Assembly: GCA_016165875.1 (NCBI GenBank)
Contig: JABBOT010000004.1
Coordinates: forward strand, 15,935,672-15,999,671
DNA length: 64,000 nt
Direction of reading: 5' to 3'
From: Acanthopleura granulata
Taxonomy: Eukaryota; Mollusca; Polyplacophora; Chitonida; Chitonidae
Both the position numbers and the translations under genes were made by a program. Shown here one piece after another: positions 50,819 through 63,692 of the stretch. Numbering within the stretch: the stretch's first letter is position 1; every line of letters begins with the position of its first letter. The notes under the pieces are model-generated. The model saw only the letters and a program-made list of their open reading frames with translations, was not told the origin of the DNA and searched no databases.

Positions 50819-51982
50819 CAGATACTTGCTTCTTACCTATTTGTAAACGTGCATGTTTTTTTCATGATTGTACAAACACATGCGTCTACATGTTTATGCA
50901 TGCATGCTTTATATGTACATATGCCAAGTGGTGATGGATGGTAACATTCAACAGTAAATTGCTCTGATGTCTATCAGAATAGAATGTCATAGAGACTTCA
51001 AACTAAAGTGTTTTTATCAATTGTTTTTGTTATACTTTTTTTTATTGTCTAGTTTTTCTGAAACATTAGTAGATAAAATCTGTAATTGATGTACATGTAT
51101 GTACTCCTGCCAAGTGCATATGCACTGTATACAGTATATATATGTATGTATATACTGCCTTGACTGCATTTATAGACATGGATTAGCTCAGATTAATAAA
51201 TATTCTAATACAAGGAATCATCATTCAATAGCAGCTACAAATATATGTATATGAAAACATTTCTTTGAAATATATATGTAAAACGCACAGATTTGCTTCA
51301 GATGTATTAATCATTTTATGTATATTTATAGACATGCTGCTTCACCCCACATAGATTTATCAGACGTAACATTTAAGGATTAGTGTTCAGATTTAGGATT
51401 CATTTCTAATAAGCATATTTGAAAAGTACCCTAGATGATGTAAAATTTCGCCCACAAAAGTGCAATTTTGGAGGCAAATTAATGTTAGATTATTTTTGGT
51501 GCTGAATTTCCATTTTTTCAGTGGTATAACATACTCCATGTACTATCCAAACAAATCTGAAAACACCTTCTTAAAAACAATAGAACTCTCAAATTTAGGA
51601 ATAATCATGAACTTAGTCATGGTTGAAAGTTTAGTTCATTTAGGGTATACATTAATGCAAGTAAAATAGCACATAAAATTACAAGATAATGAGGCTGGTG
51701 TTATGCATTTTTTCTCCCGACACATGGTATTCTCCGCCCAATTACGTCATAAAAGTCCAGCCTTTCTATTCTGTCTGAGAATATTTCGCATTCCTCAACG
51801 ATATGGTTTGCTTTTCTGCATAGGTTGTCAAAGAGCCCTGGAGTTAGTTTTTTCAAGTTTCCAGATGATTTGACCATCTGGAAGGCATGGATTCATGGTG
51901 CAAGACGGAAGGACTTTTTACCCACCAAAAACAGACATATCTGTTATGCAGCTGAAAGCTGTGAGAGAAATACAGTTGATCT
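50819..51982. other. AT-rich non-coding DNA
   Basis: TA-rich stretches (for example 51120-51150) and ACATGTAC words. No exon or element was recognised. Confidence 0.5.
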
Positions 51983-51995
51983 CGAAAGAATAGAA

Positions 51996-52337
51996 TGAAT
52001 GAATGAATGCTTATTGTTTAACGCCCCACTCAAGAATATTTCACTTATACGAAGGCAGTGTCTTTTTGGTGCAGGACGGATTTCCACCGTATCTTTTATC
52101 TGGTGCTGCCTCACTGAGACGACTTGCCGAAGGCACCCAACAAGCCCCCTCACCCAGTCACATTATACTGACACCGGCCTGACCAGTCCACCCTCTATCC
52201 TCTTATTGCTGAGTGCCTAGCGAGGAAGCAGGATGTACCATTTCTTAAAAGTCTTTGGTATGACCCGACCCAGGTTTGAACCCAGATCTCCCCATCTGAA
52301 AGCAGACGTTCTACCAACTGCGCTATCCGGGCGGGTC
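51996..52337 (-). mobile_element. Full-length SINE, family 2, tRNA-Lys-like head
   Basis: On the minus strand it starts GACCCGCCCGGATAGCGCAG then TTGGTAGA. The A box TAGCGCAGTTGG and B box GGTTCAAACC (52273-52282) are both intact, and the 5' part resembles a tRNA-Lys gene (GCCCGGATAGC.CAGT.GGTAGA). A ~230-base body follows, then TATAAGTGAAATATTCTTGA, GGGGCGTTAAACAATAAG and a (CATT)n tail. The 13-base word CGAAAGAATAGAA at 51983-51995 and 52338-52350 is a perfect target-site duplication. The Pol III promoter looks intact, and near identity to the copy at 39288 suggests recent activity. Confidence 0.92.
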
Positions 52338-52350
52338 CGAAAGAATAGAA

Positions 52351-55300
52351 AATAAATGTTAAATTTTAAGATAAACACATGAAATATACAATGTAACAAA
52401 TGATGTTGACAGTGCGATTGCAGATGCCTGGACAAAGGTAAAATTCATTGTCCGAGAACATTATCCGAATCAAAAGTCTGGCCAGAAATGTCAGTGTCAT
52501 AAATCAGAACTTCAACGTTGTCCGTTATGGTTTTAAATTGATACAGCAGTATTTCAGCTTCTGTGTAGTTAGAATCAGTCTTGAGAATGATAGTGTTTTG
52601 ATAGGATTAAATACCCAGAAATGACCATCAATGATGTACCAGTTAGCTAGCTGGAGCTGGCTTTAGGGCAGTAAATCTATTGTTTTGGGCAGATTGAAGT
52701 CATTATTATGTTTCTTGGAAGTCCTCCTGGCAAAAATATACTGGGTAAGCAGGTTATGATCTTTATAATTAGGCCAAGTAACAAAATCTGGACACTACTC
52801 CTTTAAGTTTGGAAATCAAAGTACCAATTGTGCCACATACAACTTACGCTCTTTTAGAAGCAATTAGACATACAAAGCCAAGGTATGGTTTCTCTCTAAC
52901 ATTAAAATAATGATCTTTTGATTGTTACACAACATACATATAATAAACCCTTTGCAAACTATTGGCTTCTCTATTTATCTGCTAGGAGCTTTCTTTCTTG
53001 TGCTTCTGTTCAAGGCTCATTTACAGCCTATTATTATGTGCACATGTACATCTATCTGCCTTTGATGTTATAGAAACAGAAAGCAATAGTTACAACTGAT
53101 CCTGTATAAAATGTAGGGTGAATAATTTATAAGTGACATAAAAAACATTAAGTTATTGGAGCAGGTACTGTTTTAGTCTGTTCATTCTGATGGAATGAAA
53201 CTCTCAAAGGTTGCAGGTAAAGCCAACAGTTTGGATCCACAGGAAAGCAGATACCAACATATAGCTTCAGCAATCTTAAGCTGTATGTGCATGTATCTTG
53301 TGGAAGATTGTTGTCTAAAAAATATCATTTTGACTTCACTACTGCATGTAATTGTATAGAAACTCTGTTTCAAAGATGCCACAAATTTGCTTCATTAATT
53401 TTGATTATGTTAACACTGGTCATCATTTAACAGAGTAATGTTATGCAGGTGATCAGAAGAGAATCAAAATCCTATCACAAAAGCAGAGAACAACTACCTT
53501 GCTTAGTAATGTCAATGAGCTTCTCATATGGCTTAATGGTGATGTTATGCAGTCTCACATGGTGTTACATATGGACATTATGAACAAAGATGTGTTCTAG
53601 GTGGAGCATTGTTGGAATATACCAAGGTGGGGGAAATAAACTCTCTTGCTTTATGAAGTGCTTTGAATACAGTTGACATTCAACTGTATGTGGGTGTGGA
53701 AAATGACTGGAAAATTTATTAAAAAGTAGCTCTATGTTGTTTACCTGGCAGTTTTGTTAGGGCCTCTTGAAATACTATCTGGTGCAGGACATCTTCCTTG
53801 TCCTGCTCCAGGCATGAGTTAGTAGCTAAGAAGACATTGGCTACTTGCTGGCCAGGGTTATAGAAGTTTGGGGGCCCATCTGTTTCCATTCTCATGGACA
53901 GTAATGTCTACAAACTCCTTGCTAGAATCAACATTACAGAGTATTAAAGGCTTATGAGTTATGAAAGTAGTGATGTTGGTGCTGAGTTAAACTTTTGGTT
54001 AACGTTTGGCTGTACAAACTGTAGACTTGTGTGATGATGTGAACAGTTGCATGTTTTATTCCCTACATTTGAAAATAGTCTAAGAGGAAAGAGAAGGGGG
54101 TATGATCAGCAATCTCTGTTTTTACATGCCCATGGATTAGGTTTTCTGTAGGTTTTATTCCTAATTTGAATACTTGTGACAGGGTACATATAGTTATGAA
54201 ACTCACAGGTTACACTCACATCTATATACATGTGTATCTGGGGGCTTACACTGACCATGTTGCAGGCTTTTGATTGCTGCACATATTTTTGTCTATTAAA
54301 TATTTGAAACTGTATTTTACTCCCTGAATATATACTTGAGAACAATTGTGTGATAACACTATATGATTGTCAACACCCAGGTTGTGGGCATTGATACATG
54401 TACTTGTATGTGTATGTGTTGAGGACTGGATTATCACTTTCAGATAAGTCTAACTGGCAAGGTACGCAGGGTTTCTAATCGTCCTTACTTTGTTTTAAAA
54501 TGAGATGATCATGGACAGCTATGGGAAGTTCTATTTAAAAGTCCATTCTGTTTGGAATACTAATGTTTTTCTGATTCATTCATGTATTTCAGCTGAAAGA
54601 CAATAAAGAGTATTGCTCACAAATATGAATGTGTGGAGATTTACATAAACACGTATGGTTATAATAATTTTAGAATTGTAATATTTCATACTATGCTGAT
54701 AAATAGCTTTAGTCTTGGCAGATCAACACACCAGCTCAAAACATATTACAGATTGCCTTCCACATAAAACCAACCCTTAAGAATCAATCTGTAAGTTTGT
54801 CTTAAGTGAAAGCCCCCATTAAATATTGCATGAGCTCATCAGTAGATCAATGAGAGTGAGCTCCTGAAGAAATGTGGGAATAAAGCTGTGTTGACACCTT
54901 TGGCTACATAAACATTTACTGGACATACAGAATAAGGTGTATTGTAATCTGCTGTAATGTCAACTTGAGGCTGTGGATGCAGCTGCCAGGCATCTCCAGC
55001 TCGTATCCCAAACACCATAGCTCTTTATTTTCCTGCTTTGCCATGAATATTTCACAAAGGTGAAATGAAGACTTTGCGTGATGCCCCATACCAACTCATC
55101 ATCAATTACTCATGTGGATCAAGCCTGTTTAGATTGCAAAAAGAAAAACAAATCTTAGCCAATTAAGTACTTAGTCTGGCAACCTAGGTAATTGAAACTA
55201 TAGCTGGCTGTGGAATACATGAACGTGCAAGTAATATACTGATTACTTTGGGGAGATTTGGAACTCAGTATGCATCTCTGGATATATGTAATTATATTGA

Positions 55301-58300
55301 GATTTGTGTTTAGTTTTCTTTGTTTTTTTGTGTTTTGTGCTACCTGTGCACCAGTTACCAATTACCACAAATTTCAATCAATTTATGGAAAGCATATTAA
55401 TCGAAAGTTTACATACATGAAAGCTCTAGCCAAATATTTGACCTGTGTTTGAAGAATATTATGGTCGCTAGGGGGACACCCTTGCTATAATCACACAAGA
55501 TCTCCTGGAGTTCATTAGGATTAAACACAATGCCACCATACGGAATACCAAAGGCTTACACATTGTTTGTGAAAGATAGGCCGTGGTCTATTGTCTGGTA
55601 CACATGTCCATCTGACCAATCAACCACTAATATTACCAGGAATCATTCTTTCTCCTAGCCGGACTCCTATCAGTACCAATCTGCACAAGTGCTATTGACC
55701 CTGACAAGTAAGCAGATTGTAATGGTGGAGAAGTATTGTGAAGGTGTATTTGTCTTCTCCTTACCCATCCAGCCTCTGCCTTCTTTTGTACCACTGGCTG
55801 TACTTATCAAAGTATAGATCACAGAGAAGCAATGCTGATCTGTGTGAAGGATGGATTAACCATTCTTGGTTCAGCCCACCCACTTCTATGCTGTCCCTGT
55901 TTACTGTAACCTGTTTTGCAGATCAGTCCCCTGTGGAGCTAGCAAATTAACAAGATGGCCTGTTCATATCTCTCCACATTAGTGAAGCTTTCATGGTTAC
56001 ATGTACTACATGGTACAAATCAAGTGGCTCTGCTACAGATCTAATCTAATCATCTGTAATTTGTTCTACCAAATTGCATGATAAGATTTGTGTTGGTCAA
56101 AAGCAGGCATATCATGTTCAGAGTGGATGTACTCTTATGTTTGTGAGATATCCATTACACCAACTGAGACATGTATTTTCTTATACATGTATGTAATGTA
56201 AAAAGTATACAGAATTATAGATCATTAGAAGCCACAAATATTTAACATACATCGAGAGTAAAATGAAATAATGTAGACAACAGCAATGAGCTTTTAATCT
56301 TTATAAACTTGTCATCAGTGCATACATAAATGTCTTACCATATCATAGGCTAAATCTTCTGAAAAGACACTGTTACAAATGTCTTGTATTTGTGATTACA
56401 GATATACATATTTTTAATGAATTTACATATATAGTATGTAATGATTTCATAACTGGAAGAGATGTACATATATTTGCATGTAATGAACAAAAAGCCTAGT
56501 ACATCTGTATCATATATCTTATGGTACAATTTGTACATTGTGAAAGTAGAGTGCAAGTGTTATTTGGGAAATTTGAAGTACATTTGAAGTACTAGATGTG
56601 TTCCTAGTGCGTGGACACCCATGTTCACCTACTTGTACACTGCTGTGTAATAAATCTGTGATGTAATGTATATATATGTGTATATTATACAATAAAAAAG
56701 CAGCTCTAGCTATGTATTGAAATACTGATGATGGAAAATTGGCAGTAACCTGTATTTGTGGCATTATGCACTGAATAAAAACTATTATGTGTCTTTCATG
56801 TGGTGGTGTTGATAAGCTCTGCGACTGTAGCCAACTTCTTGGTTCATCAGTTAAGATAATAGATACTGTGTTTTCTCAGTTGTGTGTGTTTGTGTGTTAA
56901 AAAAGGCTTAGTGGCAGACATTGAGTTTGCTCCATTTGTTCAGGGTCCTTGGCTGTTGAAGCATGGCTGAGAAGTTTTTGATCAGCTTTGATTGGCTCGA
57001 TTGATGTTGTGCTACTTTACATTGTTCATGTGTTTGATGTCTGGCTACAAATGTGTTTCGGCAGCAGTTGGACAGCGTCTGTTGTTAATGGCTGGCTGCT
57101 GGACCATGAGGCTCATAGATACAAGGTTATGTCCCCAGGGCCCAATACAACCAAATTAATATAGCTGATTGTGTTGATTTCATGGCTGGTTTAGTGCATA
57201 ATTCTAGCACTGCCACACCACAGATTGTCACTTTCTGCTGCACAAGGCCTTGGGGCCTTGACACGAGTCAGTATGTGGTAACAATGGTTCAACCATCATA
57301 ACATGATGTCTCATCACACGGGAACTATGGGAGCACTTTTTGTGACAGGATGCCGCACTTGAAGGCAAAATTGATATTGTGTCAACTTGGCACGCATTTA
57401 TTTCTTCTCAGTCTCATTTATTTTGGTGATAGTTAAAGGTGATGGTTTCTCTCAAGAGCTTGGCGAGTTACAACTGCATGTAAAATATTCCCCATGCGGA
57501 ATACTGCAGAAACAGAGAGCATTTTGTCATCCCTTTTTCTCCATAACGAAAATTATAAGGAGAAATGCATATGTAGTTATGTGGCTTTTACTCAGATGCT
57601 TATTTTTGGAATGTATCATGTGTACACTTCTATTTCTCTGAGAATTGATCACCCACATGGGTCTGGCATTGAATTATTCCAGTTCACAAATGATAGAGTT
57701 CAGAGGTTGATTTGGTTGAGGACCCAGGAACTTGTCTCTTTATTTTTTATGCGATCATTGTTAGAGAAATGTCTGTGGCATAGCCTATTATCTTAATCCA
57801 GACACCTGTATCAATCAAACTTTTTTTCTCCTTAGACATTGTTGCGACTGCTTAAACTCTGGTGGATCTTTGTTAGATCTCTCACAGTCATTTTTTCACT
57901 GAAGGCACACTCCTGGCAGAACCTATTGACGTTAGGAAGTAGGTCATTTGTAAGAAGAGGACTTTTTTTTTAAATGGTCGCCTGTCTCAGGTTGGGAGAG
58001 ATGCTAAAAGGAGGCATTTTCAGGTCAAGAGGTTCAAAAATGAAGCCAATTGGGGGGAAAAAATTTTTGGACATAAAAAACTTGAAATGAAGATTCCTAA
58101 TACAGATGAGAGAAAAAACTTAAATAAGAAGAAATGCAAGTCTTGTTGAAATTCTAGCAACAATGCAACCAATTACTTGGAATAAATTAGATTTTCAGAA
58201 CAACTTGTCAGCTAAATTACAAATTTCTGTGTTGTGACAGCAGTGCTTTCAGTTCTGTGCACGTTAAACATTTGAGGTTTTGTCCATGGGTTTGTAATTT

Positions 58301-61300
58301 GTAGAAAGTAATCAATTACATTCATGGATTTAGAATTACTAAGGTCACCATGTCCTGTTGCATGATCTCAGCAACCTGAACTTTCCCAGACTTTAGTGAA
58401 TAGAGTTGACATGTAGGCAAAAAAATCCGGTCACTCTGAGCAAACTTCCACGTTCTTTTGTTCCCTTCTGCCCTCTAATTGATTTGTGGTGCTGCTGCAT
58501 GTTTCTTATCCTCTACCTCTTTGTCCATTCCAAGGGGAGAGCTTCTGTACATGTTCATATATAATTGTATAGTATAGAGAAAAAACAAAAAGTCAGTGAC
58601 CCTATGTTTCCAACAAACTGGACTGATCAGTCAGAAATACTTTTGTAGTCTGGTTTTGCTAAAACACTAGATGCAGTTTAAAGCAGGAAGTTATTTCAAA
58701 GAATTTGTGAAGCACTTAATTTGGTAACATTTAACGTGTGTATGATGCCATCTCAACATAGATGAGTCTGTAAAGATATACATGTATATGTGTATATTTT
58801 TGCACAAATGTGCAACGTACATGATGCACTGCTGTACAAGTACATATGCAACATATCCCATGTATGTTATGTGAATCTCCTGTAGCGGGTCACTGACAGG
58901 AGCCTTATTTTGCCAAACACTTGCTGTACCTTTGAGTGTTTCAGAATTTGTGGTAATAGATATATTGGTATATTGTGATTGTTATTAAGTCAAGATATCT
59001 TTTTAATTTCCAAGGTAATTAATAAAAGCTATTTAAGAGTGTACATGTAATTCTGGAAGGTCATTTTTACAAGGGCCTTGGGCATCATAATACACACGCT
59101 ACTGTGTAGTCTTTTAGCTTCTGTTACACTTTGGAGGTGGTCCTTTCACCGTTGAGTTGCATAATATGGTAATTCTTGAGATCACCGAAATGAAATTAAT
59201 ATGCAAGACAGATAAATTGATAACTTGGTCAGTCCAGTTTCAGACCATCAATATTTACGAGGTTAGGCAATTTAAATGGCTACAAAGGCTGTTGTGATCT
59301 AAAGCCTTAGATTCAGTGCGTGAAGATAGATGGTATTGGCTGGGTGCCATATTGTGACAAAAAGAATTTTCCAAGTATCTCACCTCTGAACAAAGTGTTG
59401 TGCTGTTGGCCAGAGGGCCTGAGACCTTTCTGAATGCATCGGAACTGTTCAAAGTACAATGTATATTATGCCCCGTGAATAAGCTGATAAGCTGTGTATG
59501 TAGCTTATATAGGAGTTGCACTGACAAATTGTAGGTCACACTCGTTGGCATCACTCCAAGCCATAGTGGAAGGTGCAAAGCAGACTGAGACATACATTGA
59601 TAACTTCAGAAAAATATGCATTACCTTTGATTTCATGGAACAGACTTCATTCCAGAAGATTTTCATCCAAGATGTAACTTTAGTGTCCTAACCAAGGTGA
59701 ATGTGTTATTGTGTGTCATTTTCCTTTTACGACACAGAGAGGGTGCCTGTTGTGTGTACAAGCGGCCTGTGGAAATCCATGTGAAACTCCACACTCACTT
59801 TCTGCAAGAATTTGCTGTAAGTTGCATTTGGCCTTTTGGTGAGAGAGTTATTGGGAGAATGTGACGATCAACCGACATATACTGTGACGAGAGAAAGGTT
59901 GTGAGGTCAGACAAGTATATAAACCCATGAAGATCAATACTTGGACAATTGTCAAGTCTGCACAGTAGAACGAGGACGCATCTCATTTCAACTCGACACT
60001 GATTGTGTATTAATGATGGCTGTTCCACTCTCCTACTATGCCCCCTATTGTACGAAGCTGCCCACCATGATCCGCCTCTCAGCTCCGTTTCTCTCCCTTA
60101 TCCCACGGATCTAATGGCATAATTGGCTCGTCAGAAATTCATCACCATTCCTCCTTTTCTTTTGCCCTTATTTTTCTTTTTCATACAGCCAGAATACAGC
60201 TTCTGCTTTTTTTTTCCTCCTGATTTCGTCTGGGTTTTAAATGGTGGTAGTTGTGAAGAGACAGTGCTGATCAATGAGATAGCATAGCCCGCTTGACGTA
60301 GCAACTCGTGGCCATAGCTAAGAGTCCAAAGAACGGGGCCTGCTGAACATGTCTATGCCCATCAGGCTCCTATTGTATCTCATCCACCCAGTTTACAGCT
60401 AGGCCCGTTATTCAGCTTTGTCTGTAAATCCTTGCTCTTCTTTAGGCAGAAATCAATTCCAAATTGCCGAGAGCTTAATGTCTGAATAGATCTAGGATCA
60501 CAGTCAAAGTCGTGGACAATCTACGTTTTGGGTCATATTTTAGCAGTGTTTTTTCACAAGTTAACATTATTTAATGATAGCTCAAAGAAGTAAATCTCCT
60601 GTGCATATTGACAGGAGATGGCAGTGGGGATTCTAATGCCATAATATCTCCGACGAAATTGAGTTCGGAGGTTTTATGGGATCAACTGGGGCGAATTTTA
60701 TGGCAATGATTTATTTGTCTTGTGCCCTTTGATGCCGGCATTCTGTGGGACTAAGCAAACAGTGACGTTGGTAACTTCTAATGGGTCAGCATAGAGAAAA
60801 GTGAAACAAGTGCCTGGTATGAAAACACTTTCACTCCTAGCATGCAAAATGTGTGCAGCTCTTCAGATAAAAGCTACAGGCCAAGTGTTTCGAGTATTGG
60901 AGATACCGGGACAAGAAGTATTGGACTGGCTGTGGGACTTTGTCTTTTTGCGAAGGAAATGTTGTGTGATTATCATAAGGGTTGTCTCCCCCTTTTCTGT
61001 TTGTGGCACTCAGGTAACACAATGTCCACTACTGTCATGACCATCTATGAGACATTGTTGGAAAGAAACGTAAGCTGCTATAAATCCTGAAACTGTTCCA
61101 AGTATCATCTTGTACATGTATATGTGTGTCTTAGTTATCCAGAATGTATACACGTATTTACATATGTCTTCTCTACCACATTGTGCATCTGAGATTATTT
61201 TTCCTTACTCATATGTTCATGATTTTTATAAAGTACCTTCAAGGTACAATACAGTCATTTTGGTTCAGATGTGCATGAATTTGGTTTGGTGTGACATGCT

Positions 61301-61373
61301 TTCGAAAAGTTTTAGTTGTGTTATTGAGATTGTTACAGTCTGACATGTATTTCTTGGTTATTAATCTTGAATG
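52351..61373. other. Non-coding DNA, no gene supported
   Basis: Mostly AT-rich DNA with no SINE or array recognised. The last part, about 59250-60800, is repeat-poor and more balanced in composition. It contains two TTTTATGG words (60672 and 60696) plus a nearby TTTATT, the sort of site bound by Hox/Cdx proteins, and may be regulatory. No splice-bounded exon was found. Confidence 0.4.
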
Positions 61374-61618
61374 AATACGGGCCTTCATGGCCAAGGGGTT
61401 ATTATGCTAGTGCATCATAATGACCCAGGTGCCTCTTGCCAATGAGATCGCTGTGAGTTCAAGCCCAGCTCATGCTGGCCTTCCCTCCAATCATACAGCT
61501 ACATGGGAAGGTTCACCAGCAACATGCAGATGGTGGGTTTCCTCCCACCATAATGCTGGACACCATGGCACATGTGAAATATCCTTGAGTACAGTGGAAA
61601 AACGTCAGTGAAACAAAT
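61374..61618 (+). mobile_element. Nearly full-length SINE, family 1, diverged
   Basis: The head CGGGCCTTCATGGCCAAGGG, B box GTTCAAGCCC at 61457-61466, then AGCTCATGCTGGCCTTCC, GTGGGTTTCCTCCCACCATA and a 3' block TGTGAAATATCCTTGAGTAC then GTCAGTGAAACAAATGAG. Order and length match 3989-4245, with many substitutions and a small internal deletion. No clear target-site duplication. Confidence 0.75.
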
Positions 61619-62100
61619 GAGTAGAAACATGTGAAAGTGATATACCTTAATCGGCAATGGCATTGCCTGAAAGTTTTGTTTATTGATCTTTATTATTGGC
61701 ATCTATTGCTGTACATAATATTATTTCACTGGTAGAGGGTGTTACAACAGTGTGTGGGCAGAATCAGAGTTTCCTGAGTAAACCACTGCAATGCTCTAGC
61801 CAATGAGAGAAACTCTACACTTCGGTGTACAAATATACATGTGGGTCCCCTCATACATGTAGATCTTGTAGGGATTTACATGTAATATAGTTCATACAAG
61901 TATACAAGTACTTACAACTACATGAGTGTGCACATTTTCTAGTAAGAAAAACTCAGTGATGAAGAAAGTTTACTTGTATGTGAGGTACATGAATGCTTAC
62001 ATGTAAATTCATGTCATTGTATATTAGATCTTGTATAGGTTATTCATATACTGTATGGTTGTATGTGGGTGGGCATTGTATATAGCATCTGAAGAATAGG
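61619..62100. other. AT-rich non-coding DNA between two SINEs
   Basis: ACATGTAC-rich, with no gene or other element recognised. Confidence 0.5.
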
Positions 62101-62284
62101 ACGGAAGCTTCCAACCTGCGGTTTAGCAGCCTGTTATCTTATAAATGTTACAAACCTGCAGATTGTCATGGGTATTCCCTGGGCTCTGCCTAGTGGCCTC
62201 CCACCATCATGTTAGCTGCCCTGATATAAGTGAAATATTCTTGAGTACAGCGTAAAGCACCAATCAAAATAAATAAATAAAAAT
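62101..62284 (+). mobile_element. 5'-truncated SINE, family 1
   Basis: Family 3' half: CCTGCAGATTGTCATGGG, TTCCCTGGGCTCTGCC, CTCCCACCATCATGTT, GATATAAGTGAAATATTCTT, GCGTAAAGCACCAATC and an AAATAAATAAAAA tail. The part upstream of about 62150 is poorly aligned and the head is not recognisable. Confidence 0.7.
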
Positions 62285-63639
62285 ATTATACAGTTTGTTT
62301 CTGTTTAATCTGCTAGGACACTACATTTGTGAAGTTATTAATTTTTTGATATTGCAAGCAATGTACAGTAGCTTCATTGCATTACAAGTGCATGTAGGTT
62401 AGTTATAATGTACTTTCTGTCGTTGCTCGCCTGTGACAAACTGTTCCTACCTGTAACATTATAAGACACACCTTTAATAATATGCTTCACTGTATGACTA
62501 ATTTATGTGCTTAGCTTGAGTGTGAGGCAAAAAACAAAATTTCCATGACAAAGTGTTTGCTTGCATGCGCAGACCACATGAATCATATTTGACTCCTGTT
62601 GTCGTTTTTCATTACAGCATGAAAACTTTCTCATCGTCTACACATTGTTCTTGTTCTTCAGAGTCTTTATATACATGTTCTTGAAGATGAACTTGATCAT
62701 TGTGTGGTTTGTGTCATGTTTTTTGTAGTGTTCAAAAATCAGGAGGAGGAAAACTGGCTGTCCAGTGTCAAAATGAAGTAATGGCATTTTATATTGAAAT
62801 GAACTGAACTTTCAATATATCTTCATGTGGCCTCAGAAAAGAATAGAAAATCCAGAAGCTTACATGTATATTGTTTGGATACTGTCAGTTCTGTAAACCA
62901 GTGAAAATATGACTGCTCTCTTAAACCTCATGGCACATTTGGATTTGAAGCTTTTGGGTTTTACCGGGATGAGTGATATGCTCACTGGGGTACAGGTTTG
63001 CAGTACAAATAATATAAAATACATGCACATTGCTGAAAAGAAATTGAAATTGTTTCGCTTGAAATTCCAGCTTATAAGTGAGAACTTTCCAAATTGTTCT
63101 CTGGAGATAAAAGTTTGAAATGTGGGCTCTTGATATACATGTATACTGTTCATGTGTATTTTTTTTGACATGGGCTGTCATTTTAACGGATGATGTTTGT
63201 ACAGGATTTAGATACATATCTGTAATGTACTGAACAGGCCTATTTGAGGTTTGAGTCAGAGTGTGAGTTTTCTTTACATACAGCATGTTCAGTCTATATC
63301 TTTGTGGATCGTGGCAGAGGTACTTTTAAACTGCAGTGTTTGGGAGTGTACAGTGTTTGTTTGTATTTGTTAATGTGTTAAATATTAATGATATCTTGAA
63401 GAATTATTTGGGAAGAATTGTAATTTAAGAAATTTGTTAGAAAACTGTTCTTGTAAGTTTTTTTCGGATGACTGTTTTCTTACCCTACTTTGTAAATTGA
63501 TGAAAACCTCAGTAGTAGAATTGTGTTGAACATTTGTACTAGCCCATGTCAAATTTTGCCAGTGAGCCCAGTTTTGAAGTTTTTATCAAGACTTGAACAA
63601 TGTTTCACTTATTCACTGGAGTCTAACTAAATGGTTTGA
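62285..63639. other. Probable intron or 5' flank before the SARM1-like exon
   Basis: AT-rich DNA without recognisable exons or repeats. Frames at about 62860-63286 open on both strands in the same interval and have no domain. The acceptor of the coding exon lies at its right end. Confidence 0.45.
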
Positions 63640-63692
63640 TGAGGCGTTGTATGGCAGTCATTGACCTGTTTCCGTTGACTGTTTTACAGACC
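63640..63692 (+). promoter_or_regulatory. 3' splice acceptor before the SARM1-like exon
   Basis: A pyrimidine-rich stretch ending in TTTTACAG directly precedes the exon, and TTGAC/CTGAC-like words 20-30 bases upstream could serve as a branch point. The acceptor AG is at 63688-63689, leaving only three bases (ACC) before the start codon. The 5' UTR therefore has to come from an exon further left. This is why I read the preceding DNA as intron or 5' flank. Confidence 0.65.

Noticed and set aside
52273..52337. Possible genuine tRNA-Lys gene on the minus strand
   Set aside because: The acceptor and D-arm regions resemble tRNA-Lys, but the anticodon arm and the 3' acceptor strand do not pair properly, and it is joined to a SINE body with a target-site duplication.
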